NCBI RefSeq assembly: GCF_900107705.1
Contig: NZ_FNRE01000001.1
Coordinates: 124,001-188,000 of the forward strand
Source of the DNA: Prevotella sp. tc2-28
Lineage (GTDB): Bacteria > Bacteroidota > Bacteroidia > Bacteroidales > Bacteroidaceae
Length of the DNA: 64,000 nucleotides
Direction of reading: 5' to 3'
This document shows, piece by piece, positions 1 through 9,077 of the stretch; positions within the stretch are counted from its first letter, which is position 1, and each line of letters begins with the position of its first letter. Made by a program: the position numbers and the translations under genes. Below the pieces are notes generated by a model. That model had not been told where the DNA came from, searched no databases, and saw nothing but the letters and a program-made list of their open reading frames with translations.

Positions 1-969
1 AGTATCCAAATGTACAGGAACTCGATGAAGGAATTGCAAGTTGACTACATCGACTACTATCTGCTGCATTCTGTCGGAGGTGGTACCGAAGAGTTCAATC
101 GGCGCTATATTGACAACGGCATACTTGACTTTCTGATGAAAGAGCGAGAAGCCGGGCGCATTCGTAACCTCGGATTCTCTTTCCACGGATACAAAAGCGT
201 ATTCGACGAGATTCTTGCTATGAACGACAAATACCACTGGGATTTCGTGCAGATAGAGCTGAACTACCTTGATTGGGACTTTGCCAATGAGATAAACAGC
301 CGCAACGTTGATGCAAGCTACCTCTATAACGAGTTACAAAAATACCATATCCCAGCAGTCATCATGGAACCATTGTTGGGGGGAAGGCTTGCCAACCTTC
401 CTCAGTATTTGGCTACTGAACTCAAAACACGGAATCCGGAACGAAGTGTCGCTTCATGGGCCTTCCGCTATGCCGGTACGCCCCAAGGCGTACTCACCGT
501 ACTCAGTGGAATGACCTATATGGAGCATCTTAAAGACAACCTGCTCTCCTATTGTCCACTACAACCACTTACCAAGGCTGAACAGCAATACTTGGAACAC
601 GACGTGGCAGAACGGATTGTCGGTTTGGAAAACATACCATGCAATGACTGCAAATATTGCATGCCCTGTCCCTATGGCGTCGATATTCCAGCCATTTTCA
701 TCCATTATAACAAATGTAAGAATGAAGGACTGTTACCACATGACCGTGGTGACAAGGAATACCAAGAGCAGCGTCGTGCCTACCTCATCGGGCAAGACCG
801 GAAGGTACCTAAGTTACGACAAGCTGACCATTGTATCGGATGTGGACAGTGTGAACCTCATTGTCCGCAAAACATTCATATTCCCAGAGAACTACGGAAG
901 ATCAGCGATTTCGTAGAAGCCCTCCGACAAGACACACTTACACGTCCACAGGAAACAGAAGCAAAATGA
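1..969 (+). CDS. Aldo/keto reductase with C-terminal 4Fe-4S domain (5' partial)
   Basis: The reading frame is open from the first base, so the N-terminus lies outside the window. About 200 residues of the aldo/keto reductase TIM barrel remain (VDYIDYYLLHS, RNLGFSFHG, QIELNYLDWDF, IMEPLLGGRL). They are followed by two ferredoxin-like cysteine clusters, CNDCKYCMPCPYG near codon 214 and CIGCGQCEPHCPQ near codon 278. This matches the family of Fe-S-containing predicted oxidoreductases, which are probably cytoplasmic NAD(P)H-linked carbonyl reductases. The substrate cannot be told. The next gene, pepT, has its own promoter, so this is the end of a separate unit. Confidence 0.9.
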   Translation, partial: SIQMYRNSMKELQVDYIDYYLLHSVGGGTEEFNRRYIDNGILDFLMKEREAGRIRNLGFSFHGYKSVFDEILAMNDKYHWDFVQIELNYLDWDFANEINSRNVDASYLYNELQKYHIPAVIMEPLLGGRLANLPQYLATELKTRNPERSVASWAFRYAGTPQGVLTVLSGMTYMEHLKDNLLSYCPLQPLTKAEQQYLEHDVAERIVGLENIPCNDCKYCMPCPYGVDIPAIFIHYNKCKNEGLLPHDRGDKEYQEQRRAYLIGQDRKVPKLRQADHCIGCGQCEPHCPQNIHIPRELRKISDFVEALRQDTLTRPQETEAK

Positions 970-995
970 CAGAAAAGGAAATGAGATTGTTAAAA

Positions 996-1027
996 TTTGG
1001 CAGTCTCATTTTTTATTCGTAACTTTG
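996..1027 (+). promoter_or_regulatory. Bacteroidota-type promoter for pepT
   Basis: TTTG at 996-999, a 20-bp spacer and TAACTTTG at 1020-1027 match the Bacteroidota sigma consensus (TTTG-N19-21-TAnnTTTG). Transcription should start about 5 bp downstream, leaving a leader of roughly 25 nt before the pepT start. Confidence 0.8.
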
Positions 1028-1057
1028 CAAGATAAATAGAAAACCAAAGTGAATAAC

Positions 1058-2281
1058 ATGGATATTACAGAGAGATTTCTTAATTACACGAAATTTGATA
1101 CGCAGTCGGCAGAGGATAGCCAGACAGTACCTAGCACGAGTAAACAATTGATTTTCGCCGAATACTTGAAAAAAGAACTCGAACATGAGGGATTGGACGA
1201 TGTAGAAATGGACGACAAAGGGTACATTTACGCTACATTAAAGGCAAACACGAAGGAACAAGTGCCCACCATTGGGTTCATATCACATTACGACACGAGT
1301 CCTGACTGTTCTGGAGCTGATATCAAAGCACAAATCGTAAGACACTATGACGGAAACGACATCCTACTGTCAGAAGGTATCGTGTCAAGTCCTAAGCGGT
1401 TTCCAGAACTGATGCAACACGTTGGCGAAGACCTCATCGTGACAGACGGCAAGACACTGTTAGGTGCTGACGACAAAGCAGGAATTGCAGAAATCGTACA
1501 GGCAATGGTGTATTTGCAGGAGCACAAAGAGATTAAGCACGGTAAGATTCGCATTGCCTTCAACCCCGATGAGGAGATAGGCATGGGAGCCCACCACTTT
1601 AATGTAGAAAAATTTGGTTGCGAATGGGCCTACACAATGGATGGCGGTGATGTCGGCGAACTGGAGTTTGAAAATTTCAACGCAGCATCCGCCAAGGTCT
1701 CCATCAAAGGAATCAGTGTACATCCAGGATATGCCAAAGGTAAGATGGTAAATGCCAACGCACTTGCAGCCGAGTTTGCAAAGATGCTCCCTGAAGATGA
1801 AACACCAGAGACTACGGAAGGGTATCAGGGATTCTATCATTTACTAGGCATCACATCGAACATCGAGCAGGCGAAGTTGAGTTATATCATCCGCGATCAT
1901 GATCGAGACAAGTTTGAGGATCGGAAACGCTTCATACAGCGTTGCGCTGAGCAGATGAACAAAAAATACGGTGAGGGCACTGTGGAATGTGTTGTCAACG
2001 ACCAATATTATAACATGAAAGAGAAGATTGACCCGCAAATGCATGTCATAGACCTCGTACTACGAGCCATGCAGGAAGTGGGTGTGTCACCTAAGGTGAA
2101 GCCCATTCGAGGAGGCACGGACGGAGCACAACTCTCATTCAAAGGTCTTCCCTGTCCCAACATTTTCGCTGGCGGTATCAATTTCCACGGTCCCTACGAG
2201 TTTGTCAGTATCCAGTCTATGGAAAAAGCCATGCAGGTCATTGTCAAAATCTGCGAACTGACAGCAGGCTACAACGATTAA
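1058..2281 (+). CDS. pepT: Peptidase T (tripeptide aminopeptidase)
   Basis: This is a cytoplasmic zinc exopeptidase of family M20 that releases N-terminal residues from tripeptides. The di-zinc ligands are visible in order: H in SHYDTSPD, D in LGADDKAG, the EE pair in [10 protein letters not shown] in TMDGGDVGE and the C-terminal H in [11 protein letters not shown]. The length of about 407 residues is normal. A GTG at 1049 is in frame, but the ATG at 1058 ([15 protein letters not shown]) matches the family's start and is preferred. The antiporter gene follows 28 bp downstream and is probably co-transcribed. Confidence 0.95.
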   Translation: MDITERFLNYTKFDTQSAEDSQTVPSTSKQLIFAEYLKKELEHEGLDDVEMDDKGYIYATLKANTKEQVPTIGFISHYDTSPDCSGADIKAQIVRHYDGNDILLSEGIVSSPKRFPELMQHVGEDLIVTDGKTLLGADDKAGIAEIVQAMVYLQEHKEIKHGKIRIAFNPDEEIGMGAHHFNVEKFGCEWAYTMDGGDVGELEFENFNAASAKVSIKGISVHPGYAKGKMVNANALAAEFAKMLPEDETPETTEGYQGFYHLLGITSNIEQAKLSYIIRDHDRDKFEDRKRFIQRCAEQMNKKYGEGTVECVVNDQYYNMKEKIDPQMHVIDLVLRAMQEVGVSPKVKPIRGGTDGAQLSFKGLPCPNIFAGGINFHGPYEFVSIQSMEKAMQVIVKICELTAGYND

Positions 2282-2309
2282 TATGTAATCGAGGAGTTGT
2301 AATTCATTC

Positions 2310-4568
2310 ATGGCAGACGTCCCGGCACTTATCAATGACTTAGCCTACATTCTTGTATCAGCAGGCATTGTCACCTTAATCTTCAAGCGGCTGAAACAAC
2401 CTCTTGTGTTAGGCTATATCGTGGCTGGTTTCCTTGTGTCTCCACACATGCCCTATACGGCAAGCGTGCTCGACACGGAAAACGTCCACCTATGGGCGGA
2501 CATCGGCGTGATGTTCTTACTGTTTTCTCTGGGGCTCGACTTCTCGTTTAAGAAAATCCTAAAGATGGGGGCTTCGCCCATCATATCGACAATTACCATC
2601 ATTTTCTGCATGTCTATGTTGGGGTTACTCGTAGGACACATCTTCGATTGGCCTAAAATGGACTGCATCTTTTTGGGTGGTATGTTAGCCATGTCATCAA
2701 CCACCATTATTTATAAGGCCTTTGATGACCTCGGACTACGCCAACAGCAATTTGCAGGACTGGTGATGTCCGTTCTGATACTAGAAGACATCCTTGCTAT
2801 CGTCATGATGGTCATGCTAAGTGCCATTGCTTCAGGAAACAACCCTGACGGAGGACAAATGCTGGGCTCTCTCGTCAAGATAGGTTTCTTTCTCGTTTTA
2901 TGGTTGGTGGTGGGCATCTTTGCCATCCCTTTGTTTCTGCGGCGGGTTCGCAAACTCATTAACGACGAAGTAATGCTCATTGTGGCATTAGGCATGTGTT
3001 GCGCTATGGCTGTCTTCTCAACAAAAGTAGGTTTTTCGTCTGCCTTCGGAGCGTTTATCATGGGTAGCATTCTTGCAGAAACCGTAGAAGCTGAGCATAT
3101 TGAGAAACTGGTGGAGCCTGTGAAGAACCTGTTCGGTGCCATTTTCTTCGTATCGGTAGGTATGCTTGTTGACCCTAATATCATCATGGAGTATGCACTC
3201 CCCATTATGGCGCTGGTACTGACCATCCTCGTCGGACAAGGCATCTTCGGTTCGATTTCGTTTATGCTAGGCGGTGAATCTCTGAAATCAGCCATGCGAT
3301 GTGGATTCTCAATGGCACAGATTGGTGAGTTCTCATTCATCATTGCATCCTTAGGGCTGTCACTGGGTGTCATCAGCGATTTCCTCTACCCTGTCGTCGT
3401 TGCCGTATCTGTCATCACGACATTCCTAACACCGTATATGATTAGGTTGGCAACACCAGCCTATACACATCTGGAGAAACGACTTCCCAGCCGGCTCATC
3501 AAGATGATGAACCACTTAAGCATGAGTCATCCAAACTCAAATGAGGAAAACAAATGGAAGAAGTTGCTTACGCAGATGAGTGTAAACACCTTGATTTATG
3601 CCATCCTGTCGTCGGCGACGATTGTACTGATGTTCACCTTCGTACTGCCCTTCATGCGACACCTGCTACCTGGTTCTGAACTGAACAAATATGCTAATGC
3701 CATCACAGGTATGCTGACCATCCTCCTCATAGCCCCCTTCCTGCGAGCTATGGTGATGAAGAAGAACCGGTCGGAGGAGTGGAGAGCATTATGGGCCGAG
3801 AGCAACCGTAACCGCCTGCCCTTGTTATTTACCATTCTCGTACGTGCCACCATCGCTGTAGCCTATATTTTCTATATCTGTCATTTTTTGACGCGATTCT
3901 CCAACGCCTTACTCATCACAATCGGCGTAGTCGCTGTTGTCGCTATCATCTTCTCACGTAGCATCAAGAATCGCAGCATCCGATTGGAAAGGCTCTTCAT
4001 CATGAATCTCCGCTCGCGTGAGATAGAGGCACAGGTACACGGCAAGAAACGACCGCTTTATGAGGGGCGCCTACTTGATCGTGATATTCACATAGCCGAT
4101 TTCGCAGTACCTATGAACTCACGATGGATGGGGCATACACTACGTCAATTAGACCTTGGACGCAAATATGGTGTCCATGTGTCCAGTATTCTACGTGCCA
4201 ACTACCGTCTAAACATTCCTGACGGCAACTACATCATCTTTCCTGGCGACAAACTACAGGTTATCGGAAGCGATGAGCAACTGGCCAAGCTAGGCGAAGC
4301 CATCAACGAAGAAGTACTAGGCGAAGACCCCAATCTGGAACACCGCGAGATGAAATTACGCCAACTTATTATTGGACATGAGAGTCCCTTCGTGGGAAAA
4401 ACACTGGAGGAGAGTGGTATACGTGACACATACAGTTGTATGGTTGTCGGACTGGAGGAAGGAAAAGAGAACCTGTCACCCTTCAATCCGAAGCGCCGCT
4501 TTCAGGAAGGTGATATTATCTGGATTGTCGGCGAAGAGGATAATCTCAAGACTTTACTACAACACTAA
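2310..4568 (+). CDS. CPA2-family cation:proton antiporter with two RCK_C domains
   Basis: Residues about 1-400 are a hydrophobic Na+/H+ exchanger domain (KefB/GerN type, about 12 membrane spans, LVLGYIVAGFLVSP near the start). A second group of four spans follows (about 425-570). The C-terminus (about 590-750) holds two RCK_C/TrkA_C-like regulatory modules (LQVIGSDEQL and WIVGEEDNL end their strands). No TrkA_N Rossmann domain is present, so the binding of NAD or glutathione adducts seen in KefB is not expected. The likely role is K+ or Na+ efflux and pH homeostasis; the ion is not determinable here. The 3' end overlaps the convergent LptD-like gene by 4 bp. Confidence 0.88.
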   Translation: MADVPALINDLAYILVSAGIVTLIFKRLKQPLVLGYIVAGFLVSPHMPYTASVLDTENVHLWADIGVMFLLFSLGLDFSFKKILKMGASPIISTITIIFCMSMLGLLVGHIFDWPKMDCIFLGGMLAMSSTTIIYKAFDDLGLRQQQFAGLVMSVLILEDILAIVMMVMLSAIASGNNPDGGQMLGSLVKIGFFLVLWLVVGIFAIPLFLRRVRKLINDEVMLIVALGMCCAMAVFSTKVGFSSAFGAFIMGSILAETVEAEHIEKLVEPVKNLFGAIFFVSVGMLVDPNIIMEYALPIMALVLTILVGQGIFGSISFMLGGESLKSAMRCGFSMAQIGEFSFIIASLGLSLGVISDFLYPVVVAVSVITTFLTPYMIRLATPAYTHLEKRLPSRLIKMMNHLSMSHPNSNEENKWKKLLTQMSVNTLIYAILSSATIVLMFTFVLPFMRHLLPGSELNKYANAITGMLTILLIAPFLRAMVMKKNRSEEWRALWAESNRNRLPLLFTILVRATIAVAYIFYICHFLTRFSNALLITIGVVAVVAIIFSRSIKNRSIRLERLFIMNLRSREIEAQVHGKKRPLYEGRLLDRDIHIADFAVPMNSRWMGHTLRQLDLGRKYGVHVSSILRANYRLNIPDGNYIIFPGDKLQVIGSDEQLAKLGEAINEEVLGEDPNLEHREMKLRQLIIGHESPFVGKTLEESGIRDTYSCMVVGLEEGKENLSPFNPKRRFQEGDIIWIVGEEDNLKTLLQH

Positions 4569-7417
4569 TACCATTGGACGGCATTTGAGTATGAGCTTCG
4601 CTTATCGTACTTCAGGGCATCTGTCAACGTAGCAGCATTACAACGGAACGAGAAATTATAGCTTGTGTATGGTGCCAACACCACTGAACAGGACATATTA
4701 AAGCAGTGCAAATCACGAGAAAGTGATGCTGTAGTCATAGATATCTTCTGATTCTCGAAATCATAACCTGACGAGAAGGAGATATTCCACCCTTCTGCTA
4801 TACGGACATTTCCACTGAAATTAAGATTCTGCGTAAACTTATAAGGATAACGCATACGGTCGTAATTGAAAGTGCCACTAGTATTCTCTCGCATCGTAAT
4901 ACCATAACCGATACTGAGCGACCAAGGTATCGAGAATGCCATATAGCCATCCTCATCTGTCTCTGCCATTCCTGCGTCATCTCTTTTGGCTCCGTGCTTA
5001 CCAGCCTCCATTGTATTATCAAGATTGGTATCTACACCCGTATCGTACTCCTTCTTATTATCATCCTTGTCGTTTTTCTTCACTTTCTCACCACGCAACC
5101 ATTTGAAGAAATTAGCCACCTTTTTATTATCAAAGGTGTAGGACAAATTCTGTGACATGCCCTGAAAACGTCCAAAGCGTCCATAACTATACTCCGTGCG
5201 GTTGCCAATATACGGAGTGGCACCAACAGAGTCCGCCTCGTAGGCATAGGTAGCAAAAACAGCATTCAAGTTTAGCGTGTAGCTCTTCGAAAGTTTCAAG
5301 CGCAAACGTGTAGACAAGTCACTCCAGGGACGTGTCTCAGCTGCCATGTTATACGACATCGAAGCCCCCAACTCATCAATAATACTTATCTTCTTGAAAC
5401 CTGTCGAGTCGTCATCCGACTTGATTTTCATCTCGATATTGTTCGAAATATCCATCGAGATGCTTCCAGTCTTTCCTTTTCCTGGGCCACCGAAAACAGT
5501 ACCTTGATACTGGCTGTACTCCACCATCGTCACATTACCCTTTGCATCTGTCTTTTGATAGGTATCCCAGAATCCGTAGCGAGAGGCACTGAAATCTGGT
5601 GCATAACTAAAACTAACCGAGGGAGTGAATACGTGACGTACTGCTTGTATCTTTTCACCAAACAACTTGCGGTTAGGCACAAAAAAGCCATAGAGCTTCG
5701 TAGACGCACTAACATTAAAATTCCAGTTGTAGTTATTATAGAAACCTTGCAATGTGTCAACGATCTCCTTCTGATTATCGACATCCCATGAGCGTTTGTA
5801 CTTTTGTGTGTACATACGGTCGGTAAGCGAGAATGATGGATTAATATTTAGATAGCCAAACAGTGTAAAGTTACCATTGGCTTGTATTCTATGCTCAATA
5901 CCATTACGCCAGTCTTTGGTCAGACTAGACTTCATCAGTTTGTCCTCCTTTGTATGAATGGTGTTCTGGATATTACCCGTATACTGCAACGACAATTTCT
6001 CATACCATCGTTCCTTGCCAACAGCCTCCTTTCGCTTGAAGGGGTAGAAACGTGATATGGAGATATTGAGCTGTGGCAATGTCAAGTCGACTACGGAGTC
6101 ACGCATATTCTGGTTAGCATTCACAGTGGCGTCGAGATTCATACCGATACTAGAAAATACCGTTCCAAAGCGAACTGACGATGTTCTGGTAGACTGTGTG
6201 AGAGCCTGTGGGTTGTACATGGATGTCAAGTTGTTCTGTTCATAACTCGTGGATGCGTAGTTTACACTTGCCGAGAATGTGCGATAGGGATTTGCCTTGG
6301 CATCTTGACGATGACTCCACTGCAGCTTAAAACTGGTCGTTTTTTTCTCATCAATGTTCTTATCACCTTCCACTGAGTTTTGATAGCTAAACAAAAAAGA
6401 TCCGCTATGACGGTAGCGCTTTCGATAGTTAGAAGCTGCCGAAACACCCCATGATCCTTTGGTGTATATTTCTCCTATCAGTTTCAGGTCCATCTTGTCA
6501 CTAATGGCAAAATAGTATCCTCCATCTCGCAAATAGAAACCACGCGAGGTCTCGTCGCCATAGGTAGGCATGATAAAACCCGAGGAATAGCTTTTCGTAA
6601 AGGGAAAGAATCCGTAAGGGATAGCAAAGGGTAAAGGCACATCAGCAACCACTAGATAGGTAGGACCGAATACGACGTTCTTTCCTGGCCGAACCTTAGC
6701 ACGCGACATAGCGAAATAGAAATCAGGATGTGGTTCGTCGCAGGTGGTATATCGTCCGTGGTAGAGGAACATCTCTCCCTCTGAATTGCGCTTGGATAGT
6801 TCTGATGTCATAAAACCATCGTCCTGTTCGGTATAAACATTACTGATAAGTCCCTTCTTGGTCTTGAAATTGAAGGCCATCGTATCTGTTTCATAGGTAT
6901 CCTTACCCATCTTAAAAACAGGTGTTCCGAACTTCACACCTGCCGTATCCTGTGAACCCGTAGCATGCACGAGACTAGAGTCCAACGACATATAGATCTG
7001 GTCACTCTGCAAATCCATATCTTCATATTTCACACTGGCATTACCATAGAGATGAGCGATACCTGACTCACCTTCATAAGTCATAGAGTCATTTGCAGTA
7101 TAGTGTACAGGGGCGTCGATTCCATTCTTACGTTGACGGTTTATAGAGTCTGCACGCAAAGAGTCGTCAATGGCTTTATTATGTTTCCAGATGGCCTTAT
7201 GCAGCGAGTCCATCAAAGTTGTGTCGTTTTTATCTATCGAGTCACGCTTTTGAGGATCTAATGACAATTTGCTACGCTTGAACGAATCCAGAGGCAAAGA
7301 GTCTACACGCACAGAGTCAGAAGCACTCTCCTTTATCTGAAAGCGCAATCGCGGAATTTCTGCCACCGCAAAAAGGATGACGAAAAGCAGCACAAAAACA
7401 AGCGTCTCTTTTTTCAC
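4565..7417 (-). CDS. LptD-like outer-membrane LPS assembly protein
   Basis: A 950-residue protein with an N-terminal hydrophobic signal segment (VFVLLFVILFAVAE). Next comes an OstA/LptA-like jelly-roll region at about 110-230 (SMTYEGESGIAHLYGNASV, DLQSDQIYMSL), then a long beta-barrel region rich in alternating aromatic strands up to about residue 950. This is the Bacteroidota version of LptD, which inserts lipopolysaccharide in the outer leaflet. The start codon is GTG at 7417, the only start that keeps the signal segment. It lies just 5 bp past the promoter box, so the mRNA is close to leaderless. Residues 790-840 form a charged low-complexity loop (KNDKDDNKKEYD). Confidence 0.88.
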   Translation of the reverse strand: MKKETLVFVLLFVILFAVAEIPRLRFQIKESASDSVRVDSLPLDSFKRSKLSLDPQKRDSIDKNDTTLMDSLHKAIWKHNKAIDDSLRADSINRQRKNGIDAPVHYTANDSMTYEGESGIAHLYGNASVKYEDMDLQSDQIYMSLDSSLVHATGSQDTAGVKFGTPVFKMGKDTYETDTMAFNFKTKKGLISNVYTEQDDGFMTSELSKRNSEGEMFLYHGRYTTCDEPHPDFYFAMSRAKVRPGKNVVFGPTYLVVADVPLPFAIPYGFFPFTKSYSSGFIMPTYGDETSRGFYLRDGGYYFAISDKMDLKLIGEIYTKGSWGVSAASNYRKRYRHSGSFLFSYQNSVEGDKNIDEKKTTSFKLQWSHRQDAKANPYRTFSASVNYASTSYEQNNLTSMYNPQALTQSTRTSSVRFGTVFSSIGMNLDATVNANQNMRDSVVDLTLPQLNISISRFYPFKRKEAVGKERWYEKLSLQYTGNIQNTIHTKEDKLMKSSLTKDWRNGIEHRIQANGNFTLFGYLNINPSFSLTDRMYTQKYKRSWDVDNQKEIVDTLQGFYNNYNWNFNVSASTKLYGFFVPNRKLFGEKIQAVRHVFTPSVSFSYAPDFSASRYGFWDTYQKTDAKGNVTMVEYSQYQGTVFGGPGKGKTGSISMDISNNIEMKIKSDDDSTGFKKISIIDELGASMSYNMAAETRPWSDLSTRLRLKLSKSYTLNLNAVFATYAYEADSVGATPYIGNRTEYSYGRFGRFQGMSQNLSYTFDNKKVANFFKWLRGEKVKKNDKDDNKKEYDTGVDTNLDNTMEAGKHGAKRDDAGMAETDEDGYMAFSIPWSLSIGYGITMRENTSGTFNYDRMRYPYKFTQNLNFSGNVRIAEGWNISFSSGYDFENQKISMTTASLSRDLHCFNMSCSVVLAPYTSYNFSFRCNAATLTDALKYDKRSSYSNAVQWY

Positions 7418-7422
7418 GGCTG

Positions 7423-7430
7423 CAAAATTA
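7423..7430 (-). promoter_or_regulatory. -7 promoter box for the LptD-like gene
   Basis: TAATTTTG reading on the minus strand matches TAnnTTTG. It ends 5 bp before the GTG start at 7417. No clear TTTG is seen at the -33 position. Confidence 0.5.
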
Positions 7431-7491
7431 CGAATAAAATATGGAAAAATGCCGACCTTTCATGCATTTAACGTAAATTATTACGAATAGA

Positions 7492-7986
7492 CTACTCAAA
7501 TCGTTCTGCCCAGTCCAAGAACTTACACACACCAGGTTCTCCGAACTTTTTCAAGCTCTGTGCTGTTTCTGCTATCGTTCTCACATGGTCAGGACTTGAC
7601 TTGGAATAGAATTTATCAGCATAACACACGACTTGCTCTTCCAACGTTTCCGGCTCATAACCAGGCAGGCCTGTCCCTGTATGGCGTTCACATACCCGTG
7701 CATGACGCTCATAGCCCTCCTGGCGCAGCATTTCGCCACCTATTGCTCCATGACGGATGTATGGTTCAGAGCCATAACACTTGATGGAAGGAGCATTACA
7801 ACGGATAATGCCAATATCATGAAGCATAGCAGCTTCCTCCAAAAACTGTACGTCTAATGCGAGTTCCTTGTGTTTCACCGCAATTTGCAGACAACGATCA
7901 GCCACCTGCCGACTATGCTTCAATAGCAGTTGGCGTAGCTCATCGTTGTCAGGATAGTATTTGTATATGATAGACAGATAATCCAT
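7492..7986 (-). CDS. HD-domain phosphohydrolase
   Basis: A 164-residue soluble protein of the HDIG superfamily. The metal-binding residues are seen as H at about 24 (LLKHSRQVA), HD in AAMLHDIGII and further histidines in RHGAIGG and CERHTGTG. Such stand-alone HD proteins hydrolyse nucleotides or phosphate esters in the cytoplasm; the substrate is unknown. It is a single gene with its own promoter, divergent from the phytase-esterase-like gene. It ends 74 bp before the LptD-like gene start. Confidence 0.85.
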   Translation of the reverse strand: MDYLSIIYKYYPDNDELRQLLLKHSRQVADRCLQIAVKHKELALDVQFLEEAAMLHDIGIIRCNAPSIKCYGSEPYIRHGAIGGEMLRQEGYERHARVCERHTGTGLPGYEPETLEEQVVCYADKFYSKSSPDHVRTIAETAQSLKKFGEPGVCKFLDWAERFE

Positions 7987-8006
7987 TATTTTGTTGATTT
8001 TGCTTG

Positions 8007-8014
8007 CAAAGTTA
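8007..8014 (-). promoter_or_regulatory. -7 promoter box for the HD gene
   Basis: TAACTTTG on the minus strand, 20 bp upstream of the ATG at 7986, matches TAnnTTTG. No good -33 element is seen. Confidence 0.55.
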
Positions 8015-8056
8015 TAAAATATGTGAGAGAATAAGAAGAAGAAACCAAATATTTTG

Positions 8057-8064
8057 TATATTTG
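8057..8064 (+). promoter_or_regulatory. -7 promoter box for the esterase-like gene
   Basis: TATATTTG matches TAnnTTTG and lies 23 bp before the ATG at 8088. It supports that start over an in-frame TTG at 8004, which lies upstream of the promoter. Confidence 0.6.
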
Positions 8065-8087
8065 TCGCCAAAAAGAACGCTAAGCAA

Positions 8088-9077
8088 ATGAAGAAATACC
8101 TTTTATCTTATCTATCGATGCTCCTCTGCATGCAGACTATGGCTCAACAAGTCACACTCAACAAACAGCGACATTTTCCCAAGAGCGTACCTGCTGGCAA
8201 CTATAGCGGCATCACGTGGCTTGGAGGTGAGCGCTATGCTGTTGTCAACGACAAGGCACCTACGGCAGGCTTCCATTTAATGACTATATCCACCGATTCG
8301 CTTACAGGTTCCATCCTCGAGATACGCGCCGATTCATTTGTGACCAGCAATCACCCGAACCGTGACGAAGAAGGTATCTGCTACGTGCCCAAGGCAAACA
8401 CGGTGTTTGTCAGTGGTGAGGTTGACGGACAAATCCTGGAATACCGGCTCGACGGACAACTGACTGGACGACGACTTAACATTCCCCCCATCTTCAACAC
8501 GGCACGTGGCAACGGTGGTTTCGAGGCATTGACATATAATGCGGCGACCCACCGCTTCTGGACTACAACGGAGAATACACTGAAGGCTGACGGGCAGAAG
8601 CCTAACATTACACGGAAGATACCCAACCTGCTGCGCCTGCAGAGCTTTGACGACAACCTGCAGCCTTGCGAACAGTATCGGTATCAGACGGACTCGCCAT
8701 CCGTCGAAGGCAAAAAAGGGAAAAACACATTAGGGGTAAGTGGACTCGCCGCCCTGGACGACGGACGGATTGTCGTCCTGGAACGTGAGGTGTTCCGAGC
8801 AGAAAAGAACATCGGTTCCTTCGTCCATGTCAAGCTCTATATGGTCAATCCGACCCTGCAACAGGGGGACGATTTTTTGCAGAAACATCTTGTCGCGGAA
8901 TTTTCAACGAAGATAAATCTGACAAACCGCAGTTTTGCCAACTATGAAGGAATCTGTGTAGGTCCGCGACTCAGCGATGGACGGCAAATGCTCGTCCTCA
9001 TCGCTGACTCACAAAACCAATATCGAGGTTATCTGAAGGACTGGTTCAAGACCATCGTCTTTGCAGATACTCACTGA
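8088..9077 (+). CDS. Secreted esterase-like activity of phytase family protein
   Basis: A 329-residue protein with a signal peptide (KKYLLSYLSMLLCMQTMA, cleavage near AQQ). The body is a beta-propeller of the 'esterase-like activity of phytase' family (SGITWLGGERYAVVNDK, EEGICYVPKANTVFVSGE, GFEALTYNAATHRFWTTTE, LEREVF). The likely location is the periplasm or cell surface, with a phosphoesterase role that is not established for most members. The ATG at 8088 is chosen because the promoter box and signal peptide agree with it. The gene is convergent with the carboxyltransferase gene, with directly abutting stop codons. Confidence 0.82.
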   Translation: MKKYLLSYLSMLLCMQTMAQQVTLNKQRHFPKSVPAGNYSGITWLGGERYAVVNDKAPTAGFHLMTISTDSLTGSILEIRADSFVTSNHPNRDEEGICYVPKANTVFVSGEVDGQILEYRLDGQLTGRRLNIPPIFNTARGNGGFEALTYNAATHRFWTTTENTLKADGQKPNITRKIPNLLRLQSFDDNLQPCEQYRYQTDSPSVEGKKGKNTLGVSGLAALDDGRIVVLEREVFRAEKNIGSFVHVKLYMVNPTLQQGDDFLQKHLVAEFSTKINLTNRSFANYEGICVGPRLSDGRQMLVLIADSQNQYRGYLKDWFKTIVFADTH

